A stretch of DNA of 44,274 nt from JBNKLG01 sp050292235 (GTDB lineage: Bacteria > Pseudomonadota > Gammaproteobacteria > Chromatiales > Chromatiaceae): assembly GCA_050292235.1 (NCBI GenBank), contig JBNKLG010000012.1:1-44274 (forward strand), in the 5' to 3' direction. Positions 1-9,146 of the stretch are shown piece by piece. How positions within the stretch are numbered: the first letter of the stretch is position 1; each line of letters starts with the position of its first letter. The notes under the pieces were generated by a model, which saw only the letters and a program-made list of their open reading frames with translations, was not told where the DNA came from and searched no databases. The position numbers and the translations under genes are program-made.

Positions 1-919
1 CGGAGGCAGAGCCCGCGCCGATGATGGTGTGGATCTCATCAATGAAGAGAATCGCATCCTCTTGTTTTTTCAATTGTGCCAGCAGGGCCTTGAGGCGCTT
101 TTCGAAATCGCCGCGGTATTTGGTGCCCGCCACCAGGGCGCCCAGATCCAGGGAGTAGAGAACACTGTCCAGCAGCACATCCGGCACCTCCTCTTCCACA
201 ATCTTCAGCGCCAGCCCCTCGGCGATGGCGGTCTTGCCCACCCCGGCCTCACCCACCAGCAGGGGGTTGTTCTTACGGCGGCGACAGAGGATCTGGATGG
301 TGCGCTCAATCTCCAGACTGCGCCCGATCAGAGGATCGATACGCCCGCGCATGGCCAGGTCATTGAGATTGGTGGCATAAAGATCCAGCGGAGTTGCGCC
401 GGTCTCTCCGTTCTCATCGGGTGCGTCATCTGCGGTGGATTCCGTCTCCGGGTCGCGCTGTGCCGGAGAGAGGCTGTGATAGGGTTTCTCTTTGGAAATG
501 CCGTGGGAGATGTAATTGACCACGTCGAGCCGCTGGATATCCTGCTGATGCAGGAAAAACACCGCCTGAGAATCCTGCTCACTGTAGATGGCCACCAGCA
601 CATTGGCGCCGGTGACCTCGGTACGTTCCGCCGACTGCACATGAAATACCGCCCGTTGCAGCACACGCTGAAAGCCCAGGGTCGGCTGGGTGTCCCGGGT
701 CTCACCCTCGGGAATGGTGGGGGTGGTCTCATCGAGAAAGCGCATCAGCTCCGCCCGCAGCTGGTCCAGATTCGCGCCACAGGCACGCAACACCTGCATG
801 GAAGAGGGGTTATCCAGCAAGGCCAGCAGCAGATGCTCGATGGTGAGAAATTCGTGACGTTTACCCTTGGCCTCACTGAACGCCTGGGCCAGGGAGAAAT
901 CCAGATCCTTACTCAGCAT
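1..919 (-). CDS. clpA: ClpA, ATP-dependent Clp protease ATP-binding subunit (N-terminal part, cut by window edge)
   Basis: ClpA is the AAA+ unfoldase that feeds substrates into the ClpP peptidase in the cytoplasm. The first ~306 residues are present. The protein begins MLSKDLDFSLAQAF, followed by the Clp N-terminal repeat domain (about residues 1-145), a short acidic linker and the first AAA+ domain. Walker A is GEAGVGKT and Walker B is AILFIDEIHT, close to the window edge. The ATG overlaps the clpS stop (ATGA), so clpS and clpA are translationally coupled, as is usual for this pair. The gene continues leftwards out of the window, so nothing can be said about the second AAA+ domain. Confidence 0.96.
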   Translation of the reverse strand, partial: MLSKDLDFSLAQAFSEAKGKRHEFLTIEHLLLALLDNPSSMQVLRACGANLDQLRAELMRFLDETTPTIPEGETRDTQPTLGFQRVLQRAVFHVQSAERTEVTGANVLVAIYSEQDSQAVFFLHQQDIQRLDVVNYISHGISKEKPYHSLSPAQRDPETESTADDAPDENGETGATPLDLYATNLNDLAMRGRIDPLIGRSLEIERTIQILCRRRKNNPLLVGEAGVGKTAIAEGLALKIVEEEVPDVLLDSVLYSLDLGALVAGTKYRGDFEKRLKALLAQLKKQEDAILFIDEIHTIIGAGSAS

Positions 920-1242
920 CAGGCCTCCTCCATGGTGCACAGCAGGGGGTGTTGATGGTTACGAGAAAAATCATTGACCTGATGGACCTTGGTCTCCGCG
1001 ATCTCCCGGGTAAAGATGCCGCAGACACCAAAGCCACGCGTATGAACATGCAACATGATCTGGGTCGCCTTCTCCCGATTCATCCGAAAAAATGTCTCTA
1101 ACACTTGCACCACAAACTCCATGGGGGTGTAGTCATCGTTCAACAACAACACCTTGAACAGGGGTGGCTGTTTGACCTCTGGATCAGACTCCTGAACCGC
1201 CAAGTCATCATCCGTCTCAATCTGGTTTTCTCGATCCGACAT
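919..1242 (-). CDS. clpS: ClpS, ATP-dependent Clp protease adaptor
   Basis: ClpS binds N-degron substrates and delivers them to the ClpA N-terminal domain. The 107-residue length is normal. An acidic, flexible N-terminus is followed by the conserved core PPLFKVLLLNDDYTPMEFV, in which the NDD-TPMEFV residues line the N-degron pocket, and by the H-HTRG motif (MLHVHTRGFGVCGIFTREIA). The stop codon overlaps the clpA start. It is transcribed divergently from cspD across a 157-base gap that must hold both promoters. This arrangement is the same as in E. coli and Pseudomonas. Confidence 0.97.
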   Translation of the reverse strand: MSDRENQIETDDDLAVQESDPEVKQPPLFKVLLLNDDYTPMEFVVQVLETFFRMNREKATQIMLHVHTRGFGVCGIFTREIAETKVHQVNDFSRNHQHPLLCTMEEA

Positions 1243-1399
1243 AGGGGGAATTGTAGCGGAAGAAGCGATCTCTGTGAGCGCGGATCAGCGTCTGCCACAC
1301 AGGAAAATTGACCCCGATTCAAACAGGGATATAATGCGGTGTGGTGGATTTCCCATAAAATTCACAGCATTTACCATAAGCAATATCAAGGAGCGTCCT

Positions 1400-1612
1400 A
1401 TGCCCACCGGAGTCGTCAAGTGGTTCAACAACGTCAAGGGCTACGGCTTTATCGTTGAGGATAAAGATGCCGTCGATGTCTTTGTGCACTTTTCCTCTAT
1501 TTCGATGGAGGGATACAAAACCCTCAAGGAAGGTCAGCGGGTTGAATTTGAGGTGGATGAAGGCCCCAAGGGCCTGCATGCCATCTCAATACAGGCGCTA
1601 CAGGCACCCTGA
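1400..1612 (+). CDS. cspD: CspD-like cold-shock domain protein
   Basis: This is a 70-residue single cold-shock domain (OB fold) that binds single-stranded nucleic acid. RNP1 appears as KGYGFIVE and RNP2 as VFVHFSSI; the protein starts MPTGVVKWFNNVKGYGF. The ATG at 1400 is chosen because AAGGAG lies just upstream at 1388-1393 and because longer readings would add a non-homologous extension. Its position divergent from clpSA is the classical place of cspD, whose E. coli product inhibits replication in stationary phase. The name rests on context as much as on sequence, since CSD proteins are very alike. Confidence 0.9.
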   Translation: MPTGVVKWFNNVKGYGFIVEDKDAVDVFVHFSSISMEGYKTLKEGQRVEFEVDEGPKGLHAISIQALQAP

Positions 1613-1645
1613 AAGCCATCCCTGGCGCTGACGGCGTTTGATCGC

Positions 1646-2902
1646 TTACATCTTAGCGATCATCGCCTCACCAAAGGCTGAACAGCTGAGCAGGGTGGCG
1701 TCGTCCATCAGACGTTCCAGGTCATAGGTAACGGTCTTGGCTGAGATGGCACCTGCCATGCCCTTGATCACCAGATCCGCCGCCTCGGTCCAGCCCAGGT
1801 GGCGCAGCATCATCTCTGCCGACAGAATCAGTGAACCGGGATTGACCTTGTCCTGGCCGGCATATTTTGGTGCCGTACCGTGGGTGGCCTCGAACATGGC
1901 CACATCATCTGACAGATTAGCCCCAGGCGCGATGCCGATACCACCCACCTGAGCCGCCAGGGCATCGGAGATGTAGTCGCCGTTCAGATTCAGGGTAGCG
2001 ATGACGCTGTATTCCGCCGGGCGCAGCAGGATCTGTTGTAGGAAGGCATCAGCGATCACATCCTTGATGATGATCTCATTGCCGGTATTGGGATTCTTGA
2101 AGGCGCACCAGGGGCCGCCATCGATCTCCTGAGCACCGAATTCCGCCTTGGCCAGGTTATAGCCCCACTCTTTAAAGGCACCCTCGGTGAATTTCATGAT
2201 GTTGCCCTTGTGCACCAGGGTAACGGAAGGTTTGTCGTTGTCGACGGCATACTGGATCGCCTTGCGCACCAGACGTTCGGTGCCATCGCGGGAGACCGGT
2301 TTGATGCCGATGCCTGAGGTCTCGGGGAAGCGGATTTTGGTCACGCCCATCTGGGTCTGCAGATATTCGATCAACTGCTTCACCTCAGCCGATCCCTCCT
2401 GCCACTCCACACCGGCATAGATGTCCTCGGAGTTCTCGCGGAAGATCACCATGTCGGTCAGCTCCGGATTTTTCAATGGGCTGGGGGTGCCGGCGTAATA
2501 GCGGATGGGACGCAGGCAGACATAGAGATCCAGCACCTGTCGCAGGGTCACATTGAGGGAACGGATGCCACCACCCACGGGGGTGGTCAAGGGCCCTTTG
2601 ATGGAGACCACGTAGTCGCGCACGGCCTCGAAGGTCTCATCCGGCAGCCAGACATCGCCACCATAAAGCCTGTTGGCTTTCTCACCGGCATAGACCTCCA
2701 TCCAGGAGATCTGGCGCTGGCCGCCGTAGGCCTTATCCACTGCAGCATCCACCACCTTGCGCATCACCGGTGTGATATCGACACCAATGCCATCCCCTTC
2801 GATAAAGGGGATAATGGGCTGATCGGGCACATTCAGAGAATGGTCCGCGTTAACACTGATCTTTTCACCGCGGGTGGGAAGCTGAATTTTATCGTAGGCC
2901 AT
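1646..2902 (-). CDS. icd: NADP-dependent isocitrate dehydrogenase
   Basis: Icd converts isocitrate to 2-oxoglutarate and CO2 with NADP+ in the TCA cycle. The protein has 418 residues, the normal length for the E. coli-type dimeric enzyme. Visible family marks are IPFIEGDGIG near the N-terminus, the substrate loop VGGGIRSLNVTLRQ (the serine, about residue 115, corresponds to the AceK phosphorylation site of E. coli), ENSEDIYAGVE, and the NADP-selecting HGTAPKYAGQ with adjacent Lys-Tyr. It is convergent with cspD. The icd, rluE and mnmA genes lie close together here, as they do in E. coli. Confidence 0.97.
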   Translation of the reverse strand: MAYDKIQLPTRGEKISVNADHSLNVPDQPIIPFIEGDGIGVDITPVMRKVVDAAVDKAYGGQRQISWMEVYAGEKANRLYGGDVWLPDETFEAVRDYVVSIKGPLTTPVGGGIRSLNVTLRQVLDLYVCLRPIRYYAGTPSPLKNPELTDMVIFRENSEDIYAGVEWQEGSAEVKQLIEYLQTQMGVTKIRFPETSGIGIKPVSRDGTERLVRKAIQYAVDNDKPSVTLVHKGNIMKFTEGAFKEWGYNLAKAEFGAQEIDGGPWCAFKNPNTGNEIIIKDVIADAFLQQILLRPAEYSVIATLNLNGDYISDALAAQVGGIGIAPGANLSDDVAMFEATHGTAPKYAGQDKVNPGSLILSAEMMLRHLGWTEAADLVIKGMAGAISAKTVTYDLERLMDDATLLSCSAFGEAMIAKM

Positions 2903-3024
2903 GCTGGTTCCTGAGAGGCAAAGAAATAGCGCATTCTACCTCAGGTTGACCGGCAACTCCCGGGTAGTTACCTGCCCATCCAGAGGCTATGATTGTTCTA
3001 GCCACCAACCCCAGGAGCGATTCC

Positions 3025-4203
3025 ATGGCGATTGATCTTCCCCGCATTCTGCAAATCATGGTGAAAAATAATGGTTCGGATGTCTTTCTTCATACCGGTG
3101 CCAAAATCACCATCAAGACCCCCAATGGTTTTGCGCAAATGGGCGACACCATTACCCCGGGTGAGGTCGAACAGGCCGTGCGGGAATATGTGCCAGACAA
3201 AAAATATGTCGAGCTGGAAAAGAGCGGTGAACTGGACTTTTCCATGGCGCTGAAAGGCATCGGCCGATTCCGTGGCAATGCCTTCCGCCAGCGGGGGGAG
3301 ATCTCCCTGGTGATGCGCCAGATTCCCACCGAAGTGCCCACCATCGATGAACTGGGCCTGCCACAGGTTCTTAAGGATCTCGTGATGCAGCGGGATGGGC
3401 TTTTGCTGGTCGTTGGCGCAACCGGCTCGGGAAAATCCACCACCCTGGCCGCCATGATCGACCACCGCAACGCCAATCAGGCCTGCCACATCCTGACCCT
3501 GGAAGACCCCATCGAGTTCATGCACAGACACAAAAAGGCCGTGGTGGCCCAGCGTGAAATCGGCTCTGACACGATCTCATTCAGTAGCGGCATGAAATCG
3601 GCCCTGCGCGAGGCACCCAACCTGATTCTGCTGGGCGAAATTCGCGATATCGAAACCATGGAGTACGCCCTCAAATTTGCCAATACCGGTCATTTGGCGC
3701 TCTCCACCCTACACGCCAACAACGCCAGTATGTCCATTGACCGTATGCTGGGGTTTTATGAAGGGGCCGAGCGGGTTGCCCTGGCCCAGCGCATCTCACA
3801 AAATCTGCGTGGCATCATCTGTCAGCGCCTGGTACCGCAGAAAGGGGGTGGCAAAATAGCGATCATCGAAATCATGATCAACACGCCCCGTATTGCCGAT
3901 TTGATCAAGGATATGGAGCTGGGCGAGATCAAGGATATGATCGAAAAAGGGGCCAACTACGGCATGCGCTCCTTCGACCAGCATTTGGTCCAACTCTATT
4001 TTGAGGGTGTCATCGAAGAGCAATCGGTCTATGAATATGCCGATTCCGTCGCCAACGCCAAGTTGAAAATCCGGGCAGAAGAGGCTGGCCAGCGGGTGGT
4101 CGAAAGCCGACAAACCCAGGATGACAAAAAAGCACTGGGGGGTCTTGCCGACATCAATCTGGTATCCAAGGACAATGAGGAAGAGAACCCAAACCTCTTG
4201 TGA
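3025..4203 (+). CDS. pilU: PilU-like type IV pilus retraction ATPase
   Basis: This is a cytoplasmic secretion ATPase of the PilT/PilU family that powers retraction of type IV pili. From the ATG at 3025 it has 392 residues. That start has AGGAG a few bases upstream; an earlier in-frame ATG at 2989 lacks one. Motifs in order are Walker A GATGSGKST, the Asp box HILTLEDPIEF, Walker B NLILLGEIRD, and the His box GHLALSTLHANN. The C-terminal GMRSFDQHL...YEYADSVANAKLKI is PilU-like rather than PilT-like. No pilT is present in the window; PilU normally works together with PilT. The stop overlaps the GTG start of rluE. Confidence 0.9.
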   Translation: MAIDLPRILQIMVKNNGSDVFLHTGAKITIKTPNGFAQMGDTITPGEVEQAVREYVPDKKYVELEKSGELDFSMALKGIGRFRGNAFRQRGEISLVMRQIPTEVPTIDELGLPQVLKDLVMQRDGLLLVVGATGSGKSTTLAAMIDHRNANQACHILTLEDPIEFMHRHKKAVVAQREIGSDTISFSSGMKSALREAPNLILLGEIRDIETMEYALKFANTGHLALSTLHANNASMSIDRMLGFYEGAERVALAQRISQNLRGIICQRLVPQKGGGKIAIIEIMINTPRIADLIKDMELGEIKDMIEKGANYGMRSFDQHLVQLYFEGVIEEQSVYEYADSVANAKLKIRAEEAGQRVVESRQTQDDKKALGGLADINLVSKDNEEENPNLL

Positions 4204-4757
4204 CCCGGCTCTTTCTGTTCAACAAACCCTACGACGTTCTGTGCCAGTTCACGGACAGTGAGGGACGCGCCACCCTGGCCAATTTCATCTCGACGCCGGG
4301 GATCTACTGCGCAGGCCGACTGGATCGTGACAGCGAAGGCCTGCTGCTGCTCACCGATGATGGCCGTTTACAGCATCGACTCTCTCACCCCAAACACAAG
4401 GCCTGGAAGACCTACCTGGTACAGGTCGAGGGTATCCCAACCGAAGAGGCCCTGGCCCAATTGCGTTCGGGCGTAATGCTCAAAGACGGCCCCACCCTGC
4501 CCGCCAGAGCCAGGTTAATCAAAGAGCCGGCGCTCTGGCCAAGAAACCCACCAATCCGCTTTCGGGCCAACCTCCCCACCCAATGGATCGAACTGGGCAT
4601 TCGCGAAGGCCGCAATCGCCAGGTCCGACGCATGACCGCTGCTGTCGGCTACCCGACCCTGCGTCTGGTACGCACAACCATTGGCCCCTATCAACTCAAC
4701 CAACTGCGGCCAGGAGAGATACAGCAAGTCACCGTCAAGCCGGAGGCCAGAAGATAG
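4200..4757 (+). CDS. rluE: RluE, 23S rRNA pseudouridine(2457) synthase
   Basis: This is a pseudouridine synthase of the RsuA/RluB/E/F group; RluE modifies U2457 of 23S rRNA. The 185-residue protein consists of the catalytic domain only, without an S4 domain, which fits RluE. It starts TRLFLFNKPYDVLCQF and holds the catalytic-aspartate motif GRLDRDSEGLLLLT. The C-terminal REGRNRQVRRMTAAVG is also typical. Translation begins with GTG at 4200, overlapping the stop of the pilU-like gene, so the two are probably co-translated. Nearness to icd and mnmA matches E. coli gene order and supports the name. Confidence 0.92.
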   Translation: MTRLFLFNKPYDVLCQFTDSEGRATLANFISTPGIYCAGRLDRDSEGLLLLTDDGRLQHRLSHPKHKAWKTYLVQVEGIPTEEALAQLRSGVMLKDGPTLPARARLIKEPALWPRNPPIRFRANLPTQWIELGIREGRNRQVRRMTAAVGYPTLRLVRTTIGPYQLNQLRPGEIQQVTVKPEARR

Positions 4758-4761
4758 GTAT

Positions 4762-5346
4762 TTACGGCTGGGGCGGTGGTGGGGGACGTTTCGCCTTCCC
4801 GCCTCTTTTGCGGGACAGCAATAAAACCGCCGCACCGCCCAGGACCCCCACTACGATCAAGATCCGAAATGCGGCCCAGAGCAACACCAGCAGGCCAATA
4901 CCGAAAAACAGCAGACCGATGCCATAGATGAGATAGCTGGAAAAGAAGGCGCCTGGTTCCAACACCGCCAGCTTGGGTTTGGCTGGGTTGTAATGGACCC
5001 TGACCACTTTACCCTGAGGATACCGGGCAACCACCTCCTTGGCTCCACTGGAGAAGGAAGACTGGTTGCCATCGCCGAACCAGACCCGCGAAGAGAAGTA
5101 CTCCTGGCCATCCACCCTGTAGGCATAGCCCACAGAGGCTGCGTAGAGGCTTGCACCATCGTCCCCTTTCGGCCTGACCACGCGGGAAGAGAGGATCTTT
5201 CCTTCCACGGAAGGCCAGTGCTCGCTGGCCTTGGCATTATCCAAAACCTCTTTTCCCCAGTGAAAGGCAACGAAGTAGCCTATTCCGGCAGACATCAATC
5301 CAAATATCAACAGGCCAAAAAAACTATTTTCTGTCTTAACTCTCAC
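4762..5346 (-). CDS. DUF3592 membrane protein
   Basis: This 194-residue membrane protein has the DUF3592 pattern: an N-terminal transmembrane segment (about residues 9-30), then an extracytoplasmic beta-rich part with HWPSVEGKILSS, VGYAYRVDGQEYFSS and VRVHYNPAKPKLAVLEPG. One or two further hydrophobic segments follow (about 133-178) and a basic, proline-rich tail ends in PPPPPQP. No enzymatic residues are recognisable and the family role is unknown to me. It is convergent with rluE, separated by 4 bases, and has no obvious partner. Confidence 0.8.
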   Translation of the reverse strand: MRVKTENSFFGLLIFGLMSAGIGYFVAFHWGKEVLDNAKASEHWPSVEGKILSSRVVRPKGDDGASLYAASVGYAYRVDGQEYFSSRVWFGDGNQSSFSSGAKEVVARYPQGKVVRVHYNPAKPKLAVLEPGAFFSSYLIYGIGLLFFGIGLLVLLWAAFRILIVVGVLGGAAVLLLSRKRGGKAKRPPPPPQP

Positions 5347-5443
5347 AACAACTCTTTGAAATAATCAATTGATCAGAGATTATTGCACGAAGAAAAAAAT
5401 CTCAAATAAAACAAACAACCCATCTAGCCTGCGCACACCTGAA

Positions 5444-6238
5444 TCAAAGATCCTGCCACTCAAACAATAACAACCCCGAAATCACGCCACCAGCCCCCGC
5501 ACCCGCGACACCGCCAAACACAGCCGCAGGCAACAGATCCAGAATGCGGGCCACCTCGGGAATCTGGACACTGGTGTATTGGACATCCAGACTGCCGGCC
5601 ATGAGAAAAGAGCAAAAAGAGATGAAGACAGCAATGCAGGCGCCGACCAAAACACCATCACCCACCGGGGGCAACAGGTCCTTATAGAGCCGGATAAAAG
5701 TCGGCACCACGCTCACATAGAGCGCCCCGGTCAACGGGCAGAGAATCCCTACGGTCAGGGCAATGGGCTGAGGCTTCTGAATCCAAGTTTCAACCACCAG
5801 ATACCCCAAACCCACCAAAATACCCACCGAAAATCCCGCCAGGGTCTTGGCGTCGGCCCGATGAATACGAGAGCCTTTGGAAAAAAGACCGTAAAAGGCC
5901 CCAATCAAAATGCCGGCGGGCATGATCAGCTTAAGCTGTCCTTCCAGGCTAATGAGACCTCCCTCCTGAATGAAATAAAACATGCTCAGCGGAAACAACA
6001 GTGAGGCCATGAAAACCGCCAAACGCATGCTGCTGTACATCAGTGCACTGATGGCACCGGCCATGACCGCTGCCAAAAAGGTCGGATCGATCGGCAACGC
6101 CCAATGTTCCGCCATGGTTCCAAAAGAGACGAACAGAATGGCGTATAGCACGCCCACAAAACCCCAGATAGCACCACGAATCAGGGCCTCCCGAGCACGA
6201 AGCGTCACTGCATCCAGAATGGCGTTGGGCTGGGTCAT
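5444..6238 (-). CDS. polytopic inner-membrane protein of unknown function
   Basis: I do not recognise the family of this 264-residue protein. It has about seven hydrophobic segments, for example GAIWGFVGVLYAILFV, FLAAVMAGAISALM, LAVFMASLLFPLSMF, a glycine-rich helix around IMPAGILIGAFYGLF, and a C-terminal LLPAAVFGGVAGAGAGG. There is no signal peptide, ATPase motif or cofactor motif. It is transcribed divergently from mnmA with about 160 bases between. The glycine/alanine-rich helices suggest a packed helical bundle such as a permease-like protein, but this is only a guess from composition. Confidence 0.75.
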   Translation of the reverse strand: MTQPNAILDAVTLRAREALIRGAIWGFVGVLYAILFVSFGTMAEHWALPIDPTFLAAVMAGAISALMYSSMRLAVFMASLLFPLSMFYFIQEGGLISLEGQLKLIMPAGILIGAFYGLFSKGSRIHRADAKTLAGFSVGILVGLGYLVVETWIQKPQPIALTVGILCPLTGALYVSVVPTFIRLYKDLLPPVGDGVLVGACIAVFISFCSFLMAGSLDVQYTSVQIPEVARILDLLPAAVFGGVAGAGAGGVISGLLLFEWQDL

Positions 6239-6401
6239 CTGTCAATTTTCCAGGTGAGGACTTCATTGACAGCTTAGTACGAACCTTTGCCCTCTCATAT
6301 GACAACCTGATCGACGGCTTGATGCACAACGGAGGGCGTAATCGGGAACGCTGTCCCATGAGATCGGTCTCAGCCATGACCCTCTGAGGTAAACTGTGCC
6401 T

Positions 6402-7493
6402 ATGCCCCTCTCTTCCACACATCCATTGAAAATCATCGTTGGCCTTTCCGGCGGCGTCGATTCTGCTGTTGCCGCCCTGCTGCTGCGACAACAGGGACAT
6501 GAGGTCAGTGGCCTGTTCATGAAGAACTGGGAGGAGGACGATGATGCCGATTACTGTGCCGCTGCCGAAGACCTGGCCATGGCCCGACAGGTAGCGGATC
6601 ATCTGGATATTCCCCTGCGTACAGTGAACTTTGCCAGCGAATATTGGGATCGCGTCTTTGAGCATTTCCTGCAGGAGTATGCCCAGGGCCGCACCCCCAA
6701 TCCGGACGTGCTCTGTAACCGCGAGATCAAGTTTCGCGCCTTTCTCGATCACGCCTTGTCGTTGGGTGCCGACCGCATCGCCACCGGCCACTACGCCCAG
6801 CTACAGCCCGACAATGGCTGTTGTCACCTGCTGCGCGCTGCGGACGCGGATAAAGATCAGACCTACTTTCTCTATATGGTCGGTAGCCAGCAACTCTGCC
6901 GCAGCCTTTTCCCGTTGGGGCATTTGACCAAAGATCAGGTTCGCGCCATCGCCCGCGAGCATCAACTGCCCAACCACCAGCGCAAAGACAGCACCGGCAT
7001 CTGCTTTATCGGTGAACGGCGTTTTAAGGATTTTCTGGCCCGTTATCTGCCTGCCCAGCCGGGTGATATCCGCACCCCAGAAGGCCAGGTCATGGGAGAG
7101 CATCAAGGACTGATGTACCACACACTGGGACAGCGCCGCGGGATGGGCATTGGTGGGACCGCCGAGGGCAAGGAGTCCCCCTGGTATGTGGTGGCCAAAG
7201 ATATGGACAAAAACCACCTCATCGTTGCCCAGGACGCCCGGCACCCCCTATTGATGTCTTCATCTCTGGTAGCCCAGGATCTGCACTGGATCTGTGGCCA
7301 ACCAACAGCCACCTCCTTTTCCTGTCAGGCACGTTTCCGCCACCGTCAGCCTTTGCAGTCGTGCCAGGTGCAGTTGAGAGAAGAAACCGCTGAAGTCACT
7401 TTTGACTCGCCCCAGCGAGCCATCACGCCGGGACAATCGGTGGTGTTTTATCAGGGTACGCAGTGCCTGGGTGGTGGCGTCATCCGCCGGTAA
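6402..7493 (+). CDS. mnmA: MnmA, tRNA 2-thiouridylase
   Basis: MnmA adenylates U34 of tRNA Lys, Glu and Gln and inserts sulfur at C2. The protein has about 363 residues. It shows the PP-loop GLSGGVDSAVAALLL, FMKNWEEDDD, NPDVLCNREIKF (first catalytic cysteine), ATGHYAQ, and DSTGICFIGERRFKDFL (persulfide cysteine). Two starts are possible: ATG 6402 with a rather distant GAGG, or GTG 6396 with GAGG at better spacing; the difference is two residues. The gene order fits the icd-rluE-mnmA neighbourhood of gammaproteobacteria, although here two membrane-protein genes are inserted on the other strand. Confidence 0.96.
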   Translation: MPLSSTHPLKIIVGLSGGVDSAVAALLLRQQGHEVSGLFMKNWEEDDDADYCAAAEDLAMARQVADHLDIPLRTVNFASEYWDRVFEHFLQEYAQGRTPNPDVLCNREIKFRAFLDHALSLGADRIATGHYAQLQPDNGCCHLLRAADADKDQTYFLYMVGSQQLCRSLFPLGHLTKDQVRAIAREHQLPNHQRKDSTGICFIGERRFKDFLARYLPAQPGDIRTPEGQVMGEHQGLMYHTLGQRRGMGIGGTAEGKESPWYVVAKDMDKNHLIVAQDARHPLLMSSSLVAQDLHWICGQPTATSFSCQARFRHRQPLQSCQVQLREETAEVTFDSPQRAITPGQSVVFYQGTQCLGGGVIRR

Positions 7494-7548
7494 TAAAACT
7501 TTAGGCAGATTGCAATATGGAAGGATTAACCTTCCAAGGAGATTGACC

Positions 7549-8340
7549 ATGGACATACAGAGAATGAACGCCCTACCCCAACAGGCTGTTGCCAAGCCTA
7601 AAAACCGCCCGACGCTCTATGCCGAACTGGCCTCCACCGAGGCAGATGTTCGCGAATCCCAGGCCCTGCGCTATCGTATTTTTTGTGAGGAACTGGGCGC
7701 CCAGTTGCACAGCCCTCTTGCAGGTTATGACATCGACCACTTCGACCCCTATTGTCACCACCTGCTGGTTCGACGTGCTGACAGTGGCGAAGTCGTTGCC
7801 TCAACCCGTCTGTTGTCAGGTGCCATGGCCCGGGAAGCTGGCGGTTTTTATTCCGACAGCGAATTCGACCTCACCAACATCAAAGCCCTGCGGGGGCGAG
7901 TGTTGGAAATCGGTCGCACCTGCGTGGCACCGGCGTATCGTTCGGGTGCCGGTATCTCGGTTCTCTGGTCGGGCCTGGCTGACTACGTCAGTCTGCACAG
8001 TTTTGATTATCTCTGCGGCTGTGCCAGCATCGATCTCCGCGATGGTGGAATCCGGGCCGCCATCATCACGGACAAACTGCGCCAGCAGGCCCTGGCCGAT
8101 GAGTCCTTGCGGGTTACGCCACGCAAAGCGGTACCCTACCCGGATTACGACAACAAACTCGCCGCCCCGCTGCCCCCCCTGCTCAAGGCCTACATCCGGC
8201 TGGGTGCCAAAGTCTGTGGGGACGCCTGCTGGGACCCCGACTTTCAGGTGGCCGATCTCTTTGTACTGGTGAAGCTGGATGAACTGGACGCCAGCTACGC
8301 CCGTCACTTTCTGGGCTCCAGGCGGGTCCCGCCCCGTTGA
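7549..8340 (+). CDS. olsB: OlsB-type L-ornithine N-alpha-acyltransferase (GNAT fold)
   Basis: OlsB-like enzymes transfer a 3-hydroxyacyl chain from ACP to ornithine, giving lyso-ornithine lipid. The protein is 263 residues from the ATG at 7549, which has AAGGAG 7 bases upstream. Family marks are SQALRYRIFCEELGAQL, DHFDPYCHHLLV, VVASTRLLSG, RVLEIGRTCVAPAYRSG, and YLCGCASIDL. The next gene, an acyltransferase of the PlsC family, overlaps its stop codon, which is the olsB-olsA arrangement. Haemolysin-like or N-acyl amino-acid synthases share this fold; the neighbour makes ornithine lipid synthesis the better reading. Phosphate limitation often controls ols genes, but I see no clear Pho box. Confidence 0.85.
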   Translation: MDIQRMNALPQQAVAKPKNRPTLYAELASTEADVRESQALRYRIFCEELGAQLHSPLAGYDIDHFDPYCHHLLVRRADSGEVVASTRLLSGAMAREAGGFYSDSEFDLTNIKALRGRVLEIGRTCVAPAYRSGAGISVLWSGLADYVSLHSFDYLCGCASIDLRDGGIRAAIITDKLRQQALADESLRVTPRKAVPYPDYDNKLAAPLPPLLKAYIRLGAKVCGDACWDPDFQVADLFVLVKLDELDASYARHFLGSRRVPPR

Positions 8341-9146
8341 ACAGTCTGCGCACCAGTTGGCGTCTGTCGCTGGTCACGCTGCATCTCATCAGCGGTGGCC
8401 TCCTGACCTTGGGGATCCGCTTCTTCCAGCGCAATGACCAGCCCCATCCGGCACCAGGCATTGTCACCTGGTGGCACCGACGCCTCTGCCGACTGCTGCA
8501 TTTGAACATCCAGACCCGGGGAGCGCTGTCAGCGACCCCGGTCTTTGTCATCAGCAATCACATCTCCTGGACCGATATTTCCGTTCTGGGTGCGTTGGGT
8601 CAGCTCTGTTTTGTCTCCAAACAGGAGGTGCGCCACTGGCCATTGATCGGCTGGCTGGCCGCCCAGGCAGGCACCCTGTTCATTCAGCGTGGCGGTGGTC
8701 AGACGGAGCGCCTTCAACAAGAGATGACCAGACACCTGGGACAGGGTTGTCATGTCACCCTCTTCCCCGAGGGGACGACCACCGATGGTCGCGAGGTCAG
8801 AAACTTCTTCCCGCGACTCTTTGCCCTGGCGCAGCAAACCGGCCACCCCTTGCAACCGATTGCGTTGCGCTATTCTCAGCATGGCGACCTCAGCCCGGCA
8901 GCCCCTTTCATTGGAGAGGATGCCCTGGTCCCGCATCTGTGGCGGCTCTTACAACAAGAGAGCATCGATGTTGACATCCACATCCTTGACCCCTTGCAGT
9001 TGGCACATCAGGATCGAAAAAGCATCGCCCGCCTGACCCGCCAGAGCATCATTGATGTCCTATACGCGGATGAGGTCAAAACAGATGACTATTTGATGGC
9101 CACTTCCAACAAAGTGATGTCATCTGTCGGTCGTAACGACCCCTGA
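8337..9146 (+). CDS. olsA: OlsA/PlsC-type 1-acyl-sn-glycerol-3-phosphate acyltransferase
   Basis: This is a membrane-associated acyltransferase expected to add the second acyl chain to lyso-ornithine lipid (OlsA), or to lysophosphatidic acid (PlsC). The 269-residue protein begins with TTG at 8337, overlapping the olsB stop. A hydrophobic N-terminus (about 8-25) precedes the NHX4D catalytic motif SNHISWTDISV, then GWLAAQAGTLFIQRGGG and the phosphate-binding VTLFPEGTTTDG. The C-terminal part includes PLQPIALRY. Its last 58 bases overlap, tail to tail, the 3' end of the phosphatase gene on the other strand. Which acceptor it uses cannot be read from sequence; the olsB partner favours lyso-ornithine lipid. 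Confidence 0.85.
   Translation: MNSLRTSWRLSLVTLHLISGGLLTLGIRFFQRNDQPHPAPGIVTWWHRRLCRLLHLNIQTRGALSATPVFVISNHISWTDISVLGALGQLCFVSKQEVRHWPLIGWLAAQAGTLFIQRGGGQTERLQQEMTRHLGQGCHVTLFPEGTTTDGREVRNFFPRLFALAQQTGHPLQPIALRYSQHGDLSPAAPFIGEDALVPHLWRLLQQESIDVDIHILDPLQLAHQDRKSIARLTRQSIIDVLYADEVKTDDYLMATSNKVMSSVGRNDP

Noticed and set aside
29..955. Long rightward open frame of 308 codons at the left end
   Set aside because: It is antisense to clpA; the leftward frame has Walker motifs and the ClpA N-terminus, the rightward one no recognisable domain.
5949..6791. Leftward frame of 280 codons covering the start of mnmA
   Set aside because: It runs through the mnmA coding region and the divergent promoter; mnmA has all its catalytic motifs.
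7402..7548. An upstream extension of olsB into mnmA
   Set aside because: The ATG at 7549 has a strong AAGGAG and matches family length; the extension overlaps mnmA coding sequence.
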